A stretch of 64,000 bases of DNA from Lottia gigantea (lineage: Eukaryota; Mollusca; Gastropoda; Lottiidae), in contig NW_008707761.1 of NCBI RefSeq assembly GCF_000327385.1, positions 331,727 through 395,726 on the forward strand, written 5' to 3'. The position numbers and the translations under genes were made by a program. The first letter of the stretch is position 1; every line of letters begins with the position of its first letter. Under the pieces are notes generated by a model. It saw only the letters and a program-made list of their open reading frames with translations. It made no database searches and had not been told where the DNA came from. Positions 10,601 to 21,400 of this stretch are shown here, in pieces.

Positions 10601-12353
10601 ACGGTTTATTTTAACAGTGTGTATACTGATGAAGTACAATGAAAACAGAACGAACATTTAACGGTTTATTTTTACAGTGTGTATACTGATGAAGTACTAT
10701 GAAAACAGAAGGAACATTTAACGGTTTATTATAACAGTGTGTATACTGATGAAGTACAATGAAAACAGAAGGAATATTTATTATAAGCTCATTTAATGCT
10801 GTATACTTACTTGAGTTGAGCCATGGCTTTATCTAAAACACGTTTCATCTTTCCTTGACAATGTTTAATCAACTGTACCTCCTGTTAGGTAAAATACAGA
10901 ACAGAAACTTTTAAAACTCATTGTAAGATATTGTTACTCGCGGATACCAGTTATATTCGCCAATGAAACTCATTTTAGAAACGAAGGTTGTATGCTTGCC
11001 TGAAAGTTCCGATAGAGTTATCAAACACAGTTTCCATCGCAAAGCAGATACGAATTTGTGGAACCGTTTCTAAGAAAGACGGCCACTCTTCCTAATGCCT
11101 GTGCCAGTGGTTCCGAGAGTCGATCTGGTGTCGGATTTCACCCCCTGATGTCACGACCGATGTGTTTGAATGATAAATATTGAATTACCTTAATAAGAGA
11201 TTTCTCCACATCATCATTAACCAAATCAATACCTCGTCGTTTTTCACGATGCATCAAACATTCTTCAGCTACATGTAATGGGTTGGCAGTATCACCTAAT
11301 GCTTTCTCTAAAACTCGACGATATTCTTTTAGATTTTCTATTTCAGTCGCCATTTGGTTGATTTCAGTGTTTAATTCACTCTTCCAGAAGGCGATATCAG
11401 TCACTCGTTCACCTGAAAATGGCAAAATGATATCAGTATAGCTTCGTTCCTCATTGGAACTTGCGGCACACATTCCCAGGGCAGACAGACACTCTCCCTG
11501 GTGCCTGTGCCAGTGCTTCAGGTTCGGTGTCGGCTTTCACTTCCTGATAACAATCCATAAATCTTAATAATAAATGGAGATTTCTACAAGGAGTCAAGAT
11601 GAATTTAAAATATCTTGACGAAGTAGCTAGTCTAGCCGTCGTAAACTCCAAACGACAGATCTATGAATAACCTACCTAATCGTTTGGTGACTTCATTCTG
11701 CCTGTTTCTAGTTCTAGAATCAGTCTCCTGAATGGCTCTCCAGGCGTCAGCTCTCAATCGTTCTCCATACGATCTTTCTTTAGACGAGAGATTAAAGTGA
11801 GAATTGTTAGACTGGCCCCAATCACCAACTGAATATCTGTTATACACAGATTTACTGAAATAAAAAGAAGATTGGGGTTAAAATTTGATTAAGAATACGT
11901 TGGCTCCCATTTGATGTTTAAAAAGTTAAAACCAACAAGAGCGGTAGTTTGTGATAACACAGTATATTAAGCGAAAACAGCCTCCATATTCAAGAGTTGT
12001 AGAAGCGTCTTGCGATATAATGCAATATAAGAGTGAACTTACAGGGACAGTGGGGGGGGGGGGGGGTGATTTTAGTCTTGAATGTATTCAAATAGTCTTC
12101 AGAAGTATTGTGATCCTATTACAAGGCTCAATTGTAGAAATGATAAATCGTTAATTAATTAATCTGATTAATTAATGAAACTGTAATCCAATCTTACTTA
12201 CTTGGCAGGATTGTAATAAGCTTTAGCATGGCCCATGTCCAGAGATCTTCCAAGATGGCGACTTGAAGTCTTGTCGCTGACGTAAGGAAGAACCTTGGAC
12301 ATCATAGGACTCATTGGAGTTCTTGGTGTTCGAGCGATGTCGGAGAATGCCAT
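7648..12353 (-). CDS. TEKT3: Tektin-3-like axonemal protein, complete, eight coding exons
   Basis: Exons on the minus strand: 12353-12202, 11854-11676, 11412-11189, 10881-10811, 10518-10375, 10192-9970, 9791-9637 and 7879-7648. Their phases match and give 459 residues (human TEKT3 is about 490). Tektins form coiled-coil filaments inside ciliary and flagellar doublet microtubules. Family landmarks seen: LPYVSDKT near the N terminus, GERVTDIAFWKSEL (from about residue 111), PLHVAEECLMHREKRRGIDLV, LRNSSAGIGYF, SVPESWA-like ITIPESWARYT, VAQTRLDERTRR, and the C-terminal KENSLKLDSQLCMGMRKGFP. The order and spacing match TEKT3/TEKT5. The tektin nonapeptide, normally RPNVELCRD, here reads RIHVEVCHD (residues 370-378). 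ATG 12353 is chosen because it starts the homologous N terminus. Introns 4 and 7 hold large minisatellites touching the acceptor. TEKT3 versus TEKT5 is not certain. Confidence 0.95.
7884..9372. repeat. Compound 36-bp-type minisatellite filling tektin intron 7
   Basis: About 1.5 kb of units built from gagagacagataaagagaga and gatagcggtttgatatgaga, with variable numbers of the (a)gagagacagataaa sub-block. It begins within a few bases of the acceptor of tektin exon 8 (exon start 7879), so on the gene strand the array supplies the pyrimidine tract. It creates a long open frame of SLSVSHTKPLSL repeats on the minus strand, which is spurious. Confidence 0.95.
10525..10790. repeat. 60-bp minisatellite in tektin intron 4, about 4.4 copies
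   Basis: 60-bp units containing gaacgaacatttaacggttt, then atttttacagtgtgtatact, then gatgaagtacaatgaaaaca. The first unit starts at the exon 5 acceptor. The genuine junction reads ctggaaacagaacg and later units read aatgaaaacagaacg, so each unit carries a mutated copy of the 3' splice site (gene strand TTTCCAG against TTTTCAT). Confidence 0.95.
12052..12066 (+). repeat. G15 homopolymer in tektin intron 1
   Basis: Fifteen consecutive G in intron 1 of the tektin gene. Length is prone to sequencing and slippage error. A C12 run lies at 13226-13237 in the following intergenic region. Confidence 0.9.
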
Positions 12354-12614
12354 TTCTAAAAATAGACAAGAGTGGAAACATTTAAAGAGATCATTGAGAA
12401 AGAGAGACCGTAATGGAAGTGACGGATGTCGCGAAATTCAATCATGCTTATTCTTTTCGAAACACTCGATGGTAGTCTTCTTCTCGTTTGAGGAGTTCAC
12501 TACTATATTATGTTGATTTTATTATTCTTCGGACGAGATTTTAGGTTACTGGAACTGTATTGCTTGTACAGATTCCGTATCCAATCAGATATCTCAGCTC
12601 TTTCGAAGTATGCA

Positions 12615-12715
12615 GGAAAATGCTATATAAATAAAAATGAAATGAAATGAATGGAGTTTTACGTCCTACTTTTCTGCACCTAATATGTAAATGAAGACGG
12701 TATATGAATGAAAGG
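12615..12715 (+). mobile_element. 5' fragment of dispersed family C
   Basis: Starts with a short gaaat repeat, then gaatggagttttacgtccta and cttttctgcacc, then aatgaagacgg, matching 43038-43095. The 3' two-thirds of the element is absent. It lies upstream of the tektin start. Confidence 0.75.
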
Positions 12716-13728
12716 TGACGTCAGTGGTTATTGGTTTCAGAGTAGTAGGATAATTTGAAAGAGTAAATTTTTAGACTTACTAGTATAGAACTGAAGTAAT
12801 TCCTTCTGATACAAAACAAGTTAAAAACTGTCAAATTTTCTCTCTTCTAGTTGGTTAGTTGACTGAATGAAGACCAAATCCTCAACTGATTTTTACAACT
12901 TATTTTTCTTATTTATACTCTCTAGTCTGAGATTTCATTCCCTTAGTTTCCAAAACCTTGACTACCTAGTTCCTCTCAATCATAAAGACGCTGGAGGTTT
13001 AAATCTAATAATTTGGAACGGAAAATTACAACGGTGGTCATATTTTAACCCATAGCGTCCTGTATATCAAAAAGGTATATGTATCATATTTATCATAATC
13101 AAATCTATAATCCATATAAATAATCCAGTTATATTAACTCGGGGATAATTACATAACGGTGTGTATCTTGTATTGGATTAATTATGATTTCCAGACAATT
13201 GACGTCAATTGGTTCATTAAAGTAGCCCCCCCCCCCCTCTCACACCTTCCTCTATGCTCTCACCCTTCCATTCAAACAAGAAATGTCCCATCGTGCCTCT
13301 GTCATTGTTTGTTCAACCAAAGGCATAGCAACTATTCTATACCTTTTGGAATCGCTTAGCCAGGGATGCAGTCGAAGTACAGTCAAGCTTGTATAATGCA
13401 AGTAGTCAGGGGAATTCTTAAAATTGTCCGCTTACCGAACTTGGTTGCTTAGTGAAGGGTCAGCCTGTACAGTCATATTTTAAAGCATACTTGGTATTCT
13501 AATTTCAGACAAAGTTAATAAGTTATCCATACATTGAATCATGTTATTATCATTATAAGAATGTGTTACATTGGTCTCAACTTAACATACAGAGCGATCT
13601 CTCTGGCGATCAGATCCAATTAAAACAATAGAGCAACTGGTGACAGGATGTAAGTGCTCCATCTTCACATTGTCAAGATATTGTGAATTCAGTAGCCAGC
13701 TCCCTTGTAGAAGTTTGTGTAAGTTTGT

Positions 13729-13873
13729 AAATGCGGCGATTTGATTAGTTCGTACACCAGCGAATATAGCCAATCAGAGCTAATATAATAAGTTATAATG
13801 TTTACACTCCGTCTATCGAGAGCTATGATTGGTTGTATTCGCTGGTGTACAATCAAATCAAATCGCTGCGTTT
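13729..13873. mobile_element. Short fold-back element (about 50-bp arms)
   Basis: The left arm at 13729-13780 (atgcggcgatttgatt, cgtacaccagcgaatatagc, caatcagagct) is mirrored by the right arm at 13821-13873 (agctatgattgg, gtattcgctggtgtac, aatcaaatcgctgcgttt), around a 40-bp AT-rich loop. A diverged relative of one arm is near 25545-25580. A small non-autonomous DNA transposon is likely; no clear target-site duplication was resolved. Confidence 0.7.
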
Positions 13874-14310
13874 CAAATACTTCAAAATAAACACATTATA
13901 TCGGTAAGGTGATAGTTCATAAACCATCATATGCGATAACAAAATATTTATTATTTTCACTGTTAAAGTAGCTTAGTGCTCAAATGATTTGGCCTAAAAC
14001 GCTATGTGAAAGCAACCTTGTAACTATCGCAGCTAACTCCTATCGCAGACTTAACATGGCCTCTCTAAAATTGTTTTTCGCTTAGGCCCAAAGATTATAA
14101 AACGTGTTGACATATTGAGTTATCCTTAGCCCAATGCTTCTGTACGTTGAATGTGAAAACTCAACGAGCTTCCAAGAAAAGCTCAACAAAAATTGCAACG
14201 TCATTTTTGTATGGTTTGACGTCAAGGCGATAATCTAACGTCAGAAATTTTTCAATGGCGGCGTAGGTTCCTTCAGAAGATTTTTTCAGTTTTTTGACCG
14301 AATTTTCGCG

Positions 14311-17300
14311 ATGTATCGTGCGTATCAACCGATCACTCCGGCCAACAATCTTTACCTTAAACATAATTGGGATAAAAATGTGTACAGATATCACAGAAGA
14401 AAAGTCCAGGCAGGTTAGTTTGTGGACGTTTCATTTCATTTTTCCAAATGAAAAAGAGGTTTAGATCTACGTTACGTACTACTTTTCTGCAACCGTATGC
14501 ATAAGCTTATACGACATATCACTGAGTTAAATTGATATCTTGAAAACTAGGCCCTGATAGGGTTATGCAGAAAGGAAAATTTGACAGGATTCAGTTGATT
14601 TCCAATTTTCGTGACATCGATTGTTTAGGCTAGTTGAACACGAGTTGAACACAAACGAAAATACCAAAAGTAATTTCTATCTCTCTATGTTTCAGCCAAA
14701 GCCGTGATCGACAACCACCCACCAAAAACTTATATGCATCTTCACATCAAACCTAAAAAATTACAAGTGAGAAAATTTGATTTTATTTCTATAATAGTGG
14801 CATATCATAAGCGTATGTGGTCAGTCAACCCAGCTGTAAATGGGTACAGATAATCCAATGAAGATCAATGCCAAGAGGTTTGACCAAGGACCAGCTGGAA
14901 GAAAAGATCTTCGTTAATCTTAGTTGTTATCCTTGTAAATAGGAATTAATTCTTTCTCGGTTAGATCAGATCAGACAAACCTTTAGTGGATAATTGTTAA
15001 TTTTCTTCTCTGCCATCATAGAGCCTAATGATGTAAACAGAGATATTTGGTAAACTTTGCCGTCCAAATACAGCATACATTTATACTGCTCATTTGTTTA
15101 TATTTTATTTCTGACAAGGTGGTAACCCATTCTGAACTATTGTGATTTCTGTTGTACAGTCTGCCTCGTGTATCTAAGGGCCACTGCAAGAGGCTTGATG
15201 CTTGCTGCAATACCAATAGGCTCCGTAAGTCTCGTCTGACGTCAATTTCCGTTTTACGGCGATGTACCTGAAGTGACTTTTCTCGAGAAATCCCATGTTT
15301 CACGTGATAACACTTATGGAGCCTATTAAACACGACTATTTCCTAGTATTAACATAACTTGCTTCGTGTTTTCTAGATGGAGGGGGAAAGATTAGCGATA
15401 GTAGAAAAAGATAACCGTATATTACTAGAGAAGATGGCGTATATTATGAGAACTGGTGGTCGAGTTGATAATGTTAAGAAAGATTATTGCAAAAAAAGGT
15501 AAGATAAATCTTTTGGTTTGGTTACAGATTATAAAAAGCATTATGTTCGTTTATATAACAACGTAGACCGAAACACCTGTCTCTATTCCAGTCACTGATG
15601 GATATTTTGGTGCAGAGTCAAACGAAAAATACCCTGTTAAAATAGCTTGAATAGAGGCAGATGTTTCGGACTAATAGCAACGGTGTAATACGTATATCAC
15701 ATGTAACATAGTCACTGTAGGAAGTATTCGTATATTGATGATTATTCTGTTTATAGGTGGAGACACTACGTCTCAATCATGTTCATTTAGCAACGGTGTA
15801 CGACATTTATCACATATAATTTACGTAACGTGTACGTCTTAGACATTGAGAATACCATGTTGCGAAAGCAACGGTTAGATGTGATAAACGTCGTACACCA
15901 TCAATAATAACTTTATTGGGATATAAATTAAGTCAGGTCTGTTTACAATTTAGCCCTTTAACAAACAACAAACAAATAATGTAAAATGCTAATGGAACAT
16001 GTAAAAGTTTCGGCTTGTTTCTGAAACCATGGTTATCTATGTAAATTTATTGTTAATCATTAATAAATATTGTTTCAAAAAATAATCTTGTAAAAAAGGG
16101 CCTTATGATCCCTCAAAATAGGACACAATTTCACAAAAAGGGTTAATGTCTGAATCTGGGTTTTTCTTTTCTACTTTCAGTTTAAACAAAACTAAACGCT
16201 ATCGTGAGTTACTAAGAATAACCTACGAGAATCTAGCTATATTAAAACGTATCAACGCCAGGGAACCACATTATGATCATAACAGATGGGCTGTCGAATG
16301 GCAGGTACGTGCAGTCCATTTTTTGAAAGTTTTTGAGTTTTTGGGCAACAGATACATTTTAGAATGGTTTTGTCTTGATAGACTCGTTAATAGTTCAGCG
16401 TGGTATCGACAACAAAAGTGTTTCCAAATTTGGTTTTTATGTTGGCGAAACTTCTGAAAACTACCTAAAATGAATCGGAGCAGCTCACATAACAAGCATA
16501 TCACCTTCGAGTAACGGGTAGGGTTAGATTTGTCAGGCTATGGTACTAGTAATAAACATTTCTTGAAGACCTTCGATCATCCAAACTAATGAAAAGTTCT
16601 CTTTGTGAACCATTAGAATCACTAAGAAATCCTCTGTTATTTTATCTGTAAATAATATAATTTTTATTTCAGTATAATCGAATATATTACCGAAATATTT
16701 CTAAATATCCTGGTAAACTCAATCATTCATTCCGACCAGAGATAGGGTTTACTATGGACAGCAATCTCAAATGTAAGGTAGGTAATGGAATTTGGTAATC
16801 GGTAATTTTGTAATTTGTCCTTTAGCAATTAGGTACTTTGCATCTTGGTACTTTGGTACTTTGGTACTTGGGTACTTGGGTACTTGGGACTTTGCTACTT
16901 GGCAGCTTGTTACTTGTTACCTTGGGACTCTGGTACTTGTTCCCTTCGTAATTTAGAACTTTGGTACTGGATCCTTTAGTATTTTGGTACCATGGTACGG
17001 TACTTTGGTACCTGGGTACTTTGGCAGCTTGGTACTTTGGTTATTTGGGGTACTTTGGTACTTTGGTTATTTGGGGTACTTTGGTACTTGGTATTTTGGT
17101 AATTTGTACTTTGGTATTTGGTACCTTGGTTCATTGGTGATCAAGAGCTGTCTGCCATCTAGAAAAGGGATTATCGCTACTTTAATTGATCTTTTCATTG
17201 AAACAAAAGAAAGATTTTACGTTCTCTAAACACGAGCGAAAATAAGTTCTATTCGCGATAACACCTTATAAATCATTTTAATACACTATCACGTCTATTA

Positions 17301-17548
17301 CGTGAAAATATGATTTTTTTTAGATGTTGTCCGAAACCTCACACAGTTCGTATCTTGAGTCGCAACTACCAAAAGAAGCAAAGAAACTCACAGATAGATC
17401 TCCAGAGCGAAGTCCGAAAAAGTCTGAAAAAGCGCCTTAGAAAACTGAGAAACCTCCGAAAGAAGAGAGTCAACCCGTCAAAGAGGAGATAACTTCTGAT
17501 GATAAAAATGAAAATAGCGATGAGAAACCGGAAGAAGAGAAACTTTGA
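14311..17548 (+). CDS. CFAP97D1: CFAP97-domain protein (CFAP97D1-like), six exons, frame broken twice
   Basis: Exons: 14311-14414, 14696-14766, 15377-15498, 16181-16304, 16673-16777 and 17324-17440 (or to 17548). Exons 2-6 join in phase. The family (Hemingway/CFAP97, sperm flagellum and cilia) is shown by QPITPANN, W-D-x9-HRR, PPKTYMHLH, NRILLEKMAYIMRTGGRVDN, SLNKTKRYRELLRITYEN, LAILKRINAREPHYD and a terminal EWQYNRIYYRNIS. Exon 1 in the ATG frame ends in phase 2 while exon 2 needs phase 1. Alignment with human CFAP97D1 (HKNRIQIAKPTVD against HRRKVQAAKAVID) places one extra A in the A5 run near 14400; a GC donor at 14411 is the alternative. The frame closes at TAG 17438, yet the same frame continues for 35 Lys/Glu-rich codons to TGA 17546. 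To the TAG the protein would be about 213 residues. Confidence 0.85.
14815..14945 (+). mobile_element. SINE tail copy (tRNA-derived family S) in CFAP97D1 intron 2
   Basis: Shares with 39360 and 61200 the blocks ccagctgtaaatgggta, gataatc, agatcaatgccaagaggttt, aaggaccagctgg and gttgttatccttgtaaa. It lacks the tRNA-like head, so it is 5' truncated. Confidence 0.8.
16825..17145 (+). repeat. Degenerate GGTACTTT-type simple repeat in CFAP97D1 intron 5
   Basis: About 320 bp of imperfect 8-9-bp units, ggtactttg, ggtacttgg and gttatttgg. It is much more diverged than the other arrays here and starts about 50 bp after the donor of exon 5. Confidence 0.85.
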
Positions 17549-17553
17549 ACGGC

Positions 17554-17559
17554 AATAAA
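17554..17559 (+). promoter_or_regulatory. Candidate poly(A) signal of the CFAP97D1-like gene
   Basis: AATAAA six bases after the distal TGA (17546-17548). Its position fits the longer reading frame: the distal TGA, rather than the TAG at 17438, sits right next to the transcript end. Confidence 0.5.
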
Positions 17560-17619
17560 ACTTTTATTGAAAATTTTATAAATCAATGAAGAAGGTTTTC
17601 ATAAATAATAAAAACTGAA

Positions 17620-17830
17620 TTAAAAAAAATTCGTACAATCAAGACAATTCCGCTAATCAAAATCTCGTCTAAAGTATGGTAAAATCGAGAGTAAAAGTAG
17701 TATAGTAGTGGTCTCCTCTAAAGAGAAGTACCATCAGGAATTTCAAAAAAAGTAAGCATGGTCTGCTTCGAGCGCGACACCCGCCACTACTATATAGGTC
17801 AACTTGAGATACAACCTGTTTCACAAAAAC
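17620..17830 (+). repeat. Lone monomer related to the 125-bp satellite
   Basis: Bases 17627-17745 match the unit of the array at 52236: aagacaattccg, aaaactctcgtc-like, gtatagtagtgg, ctcctc, gagaagtaccatcagg and atttcaaa. It is followed by ccgccactactatatagg, which recurs at about 37868. It is more diverged than array units are from each other. Confidence 0.75.
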
Positions 17831-18408
17831 TTAATTTAGAATGATTCTAGTATTCTAGTAATCCGATTGGCCAAAAGCTAAAATCAATTTTAATACCAGC
17901 TTTTAAAGCCAATCAGATTAGTTAATTTCTTAAAATCTTGTCTGTTATTTAGTAAAAAGTTTGTGAAACAGGCCCCAGATGACTAGATTAGATAATTAAC
18001 TAACTATTAACCATGTGTAGATATTACCTGTTTTAAACTTATACTTTGGAAAATGCCAAGTCTTATCTAAGAGTGTTTTTTTCACATTAAAGGGAAAGGT
18101 TCGCAATTTTCGATGGTTGACTGACCCCCACTCATCTAATTGAGCCAATGTTTTTGGAAAAGTCCCTTGGTTGTGACAGAGTCATTGTAATTTCAGAAAT
18201 AACATTTTTCTCTCTCAAATACATAAAGTTCTGTAGCTGGTCTCTCTAGTGTGACTGGGTATTATCACTTTTGAGTGAAACTTCATGCTCCATGTCAATT
18301 TGCCATTTCTTTTGCAAAATCCACCTAGATAATATTCTCTATTTGGTATATTTATTAACGTAGATTTACAAACTGTATAATAAATAAGTATATTTATGGT
18401 TTATGCTG

Positions 18409-21400
18409 CTATTCCAGAGAATCGGTACACTGAGACTTCATTTCAATATTCAGTCGATGTTCACGCGCTCTTTCCCGCAATTCTCCTATACTACTCTTAC
18501 GCCTGGTGCTTGGTTGAATCGACGGTTCGTTGGATTCCTCTCGGCCGCAGGGTCGGGGATATAAATTAAAGGGGTAAAATAGGGGGTGGAGATTTATGTA
18601 AGGCGAATATAAGGCTAAGGAAGGAGCGAGAACTCTTGGAGGTGATACATCATGAGACGAACTCTGTAATTCTGTTTCACAGAATCTTCCTCTTTTAACC
18701 GGACTCTGAAAGAAAAGAGAGAATAGTACTTCAGGTAGTTCCTCGGTGAAAGGAGTTGAAAACCTAGACTGACTTCGAAAGGATTGGTCGGGGCATCAGA
18801 TTTATTCATACCTTGAGGAGAGTTCGAACCTACAGCACCTAATCACCTAGCAGACAATTTCGTTACTGATCATCATATATTACTGTCAAGTACTCATTGT
18901 AGGGCGTGACCCGGAAGTGAATGGGGTGGGTTCGTTAATGTTAATATAAGAACTAATTGCTATCGATAATGTTAAAGATTCCGAAAATAACATCTCACAA
19001 ATACTCACTTCAGAAGGATGTACCTTGACCACTGTTTTCGGCGCAGGGACGAAATTCAAAGCTTGTATTTCATGAAGTCCTCCAAAATTACCAAGACGTT
19101 CATATTTCCGCCATTTTGCTCTTCGGTTTTGAAACCAGATCTATAAAAGAGAAAGAGTATCTGTAACCTACGTTACTCACAAAACCAAAACAGCAACTAA
19201 TAATTAGTACAGAAAACAGGCAACTAAAGATGGGTTCCTTTATTTGTGAAAATGAAAATGCTAATACTTATATGAATAGAAAGTAGAGATGTTCTAATGA
19301 CTTGGAAAAATACCAGTTAGTCTCACATGTCCATAATTAATTCATAATTAGCTAAATTAGAAGAGAATTACCAGCAGAATTCCAATGAGTGACCGATCAA
19401 GAAAGGTCAAAAAGTCTTTTTTTTTTGTTTATCCAGAATGAACATACATGGATATTTATGATTGGTTAAAACTCTTAATTATACATAATGAACATAATGA
19501 TATGATTAAGAATACATGATAATTCATAAGGAACACCAATTAATCAAATTGTTTGCTTAAATTTGACACTAAAAAATAAGGAAACCCATCTTTATAGGAA
19601 GAAACAACCATTTTATTACAACTGTCTATCAGCTGGTCCTTGGATTACATTATGTCACAGTGGCACCAGGTGTTAACAATTTGAGCGTAGTTATAGTACT
19701 TAATCATTACACTTGAAGATTTACATTATTAAATTATTACAAACTACATCCAATAAACACTGATCAATTATACAATTCAAAAAGTAGTTCGGTTTTACCT
19801 GGACTCTTTCTTCACTCAATCCTGTTTTAATACTTAATTCATCTCGCGTATTAACATCCGGGTAGTGAGTGATAAGAAATACGTTCTCCAGGTCGTGAAG
19901 CTGTTCTGTTGTAAAAGTAGTTCGGAATCTTCGTTGTTTTTTCGGTGAACAGTCATCTCCTAGAAGGAATGATACAAAATATTATCAATTAGTCATCCCA
20001 GCGTCTTAACGATGTAAGCTTTTCACTCAAAGCTAATTTCATGTAAGTCATGTAACAATGTTCAATGCCCTTATAAACATATCGTATTCAACCATCGAAC
20101 AGCAGTTTCATGTGGACAGAAACATTTCGCTAGTACATTTCGTCAGTACAAACATTTCGTCAGTACAAACATTTCGCTAGTACAAACATTTCGCTAGTAC
20201 AAACATTTCGCTAGTACATTTCGTCAGTACAAACATTTCGTCAGTACAAACATTTCGTCAGTACAAACATTTCGCTAAGTAGACAAACATTTCGCTAGTA
20301 CATTTCGTTAGTACAAACAATTCGCTAGTACATTTCGTTAGTACAAACATTTCACTGAAAAAGTATTTTGAACTTGAAGCAATTGAAAGTGTCTCTGTAT
20401 AAGATTTATTATATTGACTAATATCATTATATAGTTCTTTATTAATATAATAATATTTTACTTCAAAGTTAAAACCTTCAACTTTATCAGACATTTAACC
20501 TCGTAAATTATTTTTTAAACTGACTTTAATCGAACTGACGACCTTTTGTTGTTTCTATGATTGAAGATTCGAGGGTTTGAAACTTAAAGGGATTGTAAAG
20601 AGGTTTTCTAAATTCTTTATGTGTATTGGGGACACTGAGAGCATCAATTTACACCATTCTAATTTTCAATCAGACGTCTGTGGTTCAAATTAATGCTATC
20701 AGTGTCCAGATACACATAAAATTTTTAGAAAACTTCTTTACAATCTATTTAAGCCGGAGACGAAACAAGGATGTGGTAAATTTGCCGATTAGATTAGGAC
20801 TGTTCACTAACCTAAAACTTTGACATAAACTTCATCTGATTAGGCCTTTATAATCACTGGTTCCATACAACGTTTCAACGTGTTTCTATTGTCGTATATG
20901 ATATAAAGTATCAGGTGTTATAGAAGATACTCTCTTATAGAAGCACCGACCAAGGTCACATACTTCTTTTACATCAATTTGAGTAATAAAGATTAAATTG
21001 AAGTGATAAACTATATGTATCAGATTACGTGAAGAGTTGACATGAGTTTGCCCAGATGGTAAATTAATTTCACCAAATTGCTCTTGTCACCTTCACAACA
21101 GTACGTCATTTCCGGTGGGGAATACAGCAGACGAGATAAGGTATATTTTAAGTCACCTGAATCAACATATTATCTCATTATATCTCCATATTCAATAATA
21201 CGTTAGAGAGATTGTAAAGAGGTTTCAACAAAATAAAAAATTCTATTAGGGACACTGATAGCATCAATTTACACCATTCTAATTTTCAACCAGACGTCAG
21301 TGTTTCATGCGATTCCACTAAAACTAGGTGTTTGATGAAAGGCCGTGGGCCGTTACAATTCCTTTAATAACAACTTGATATAGAACTAGACATGCTCAAA

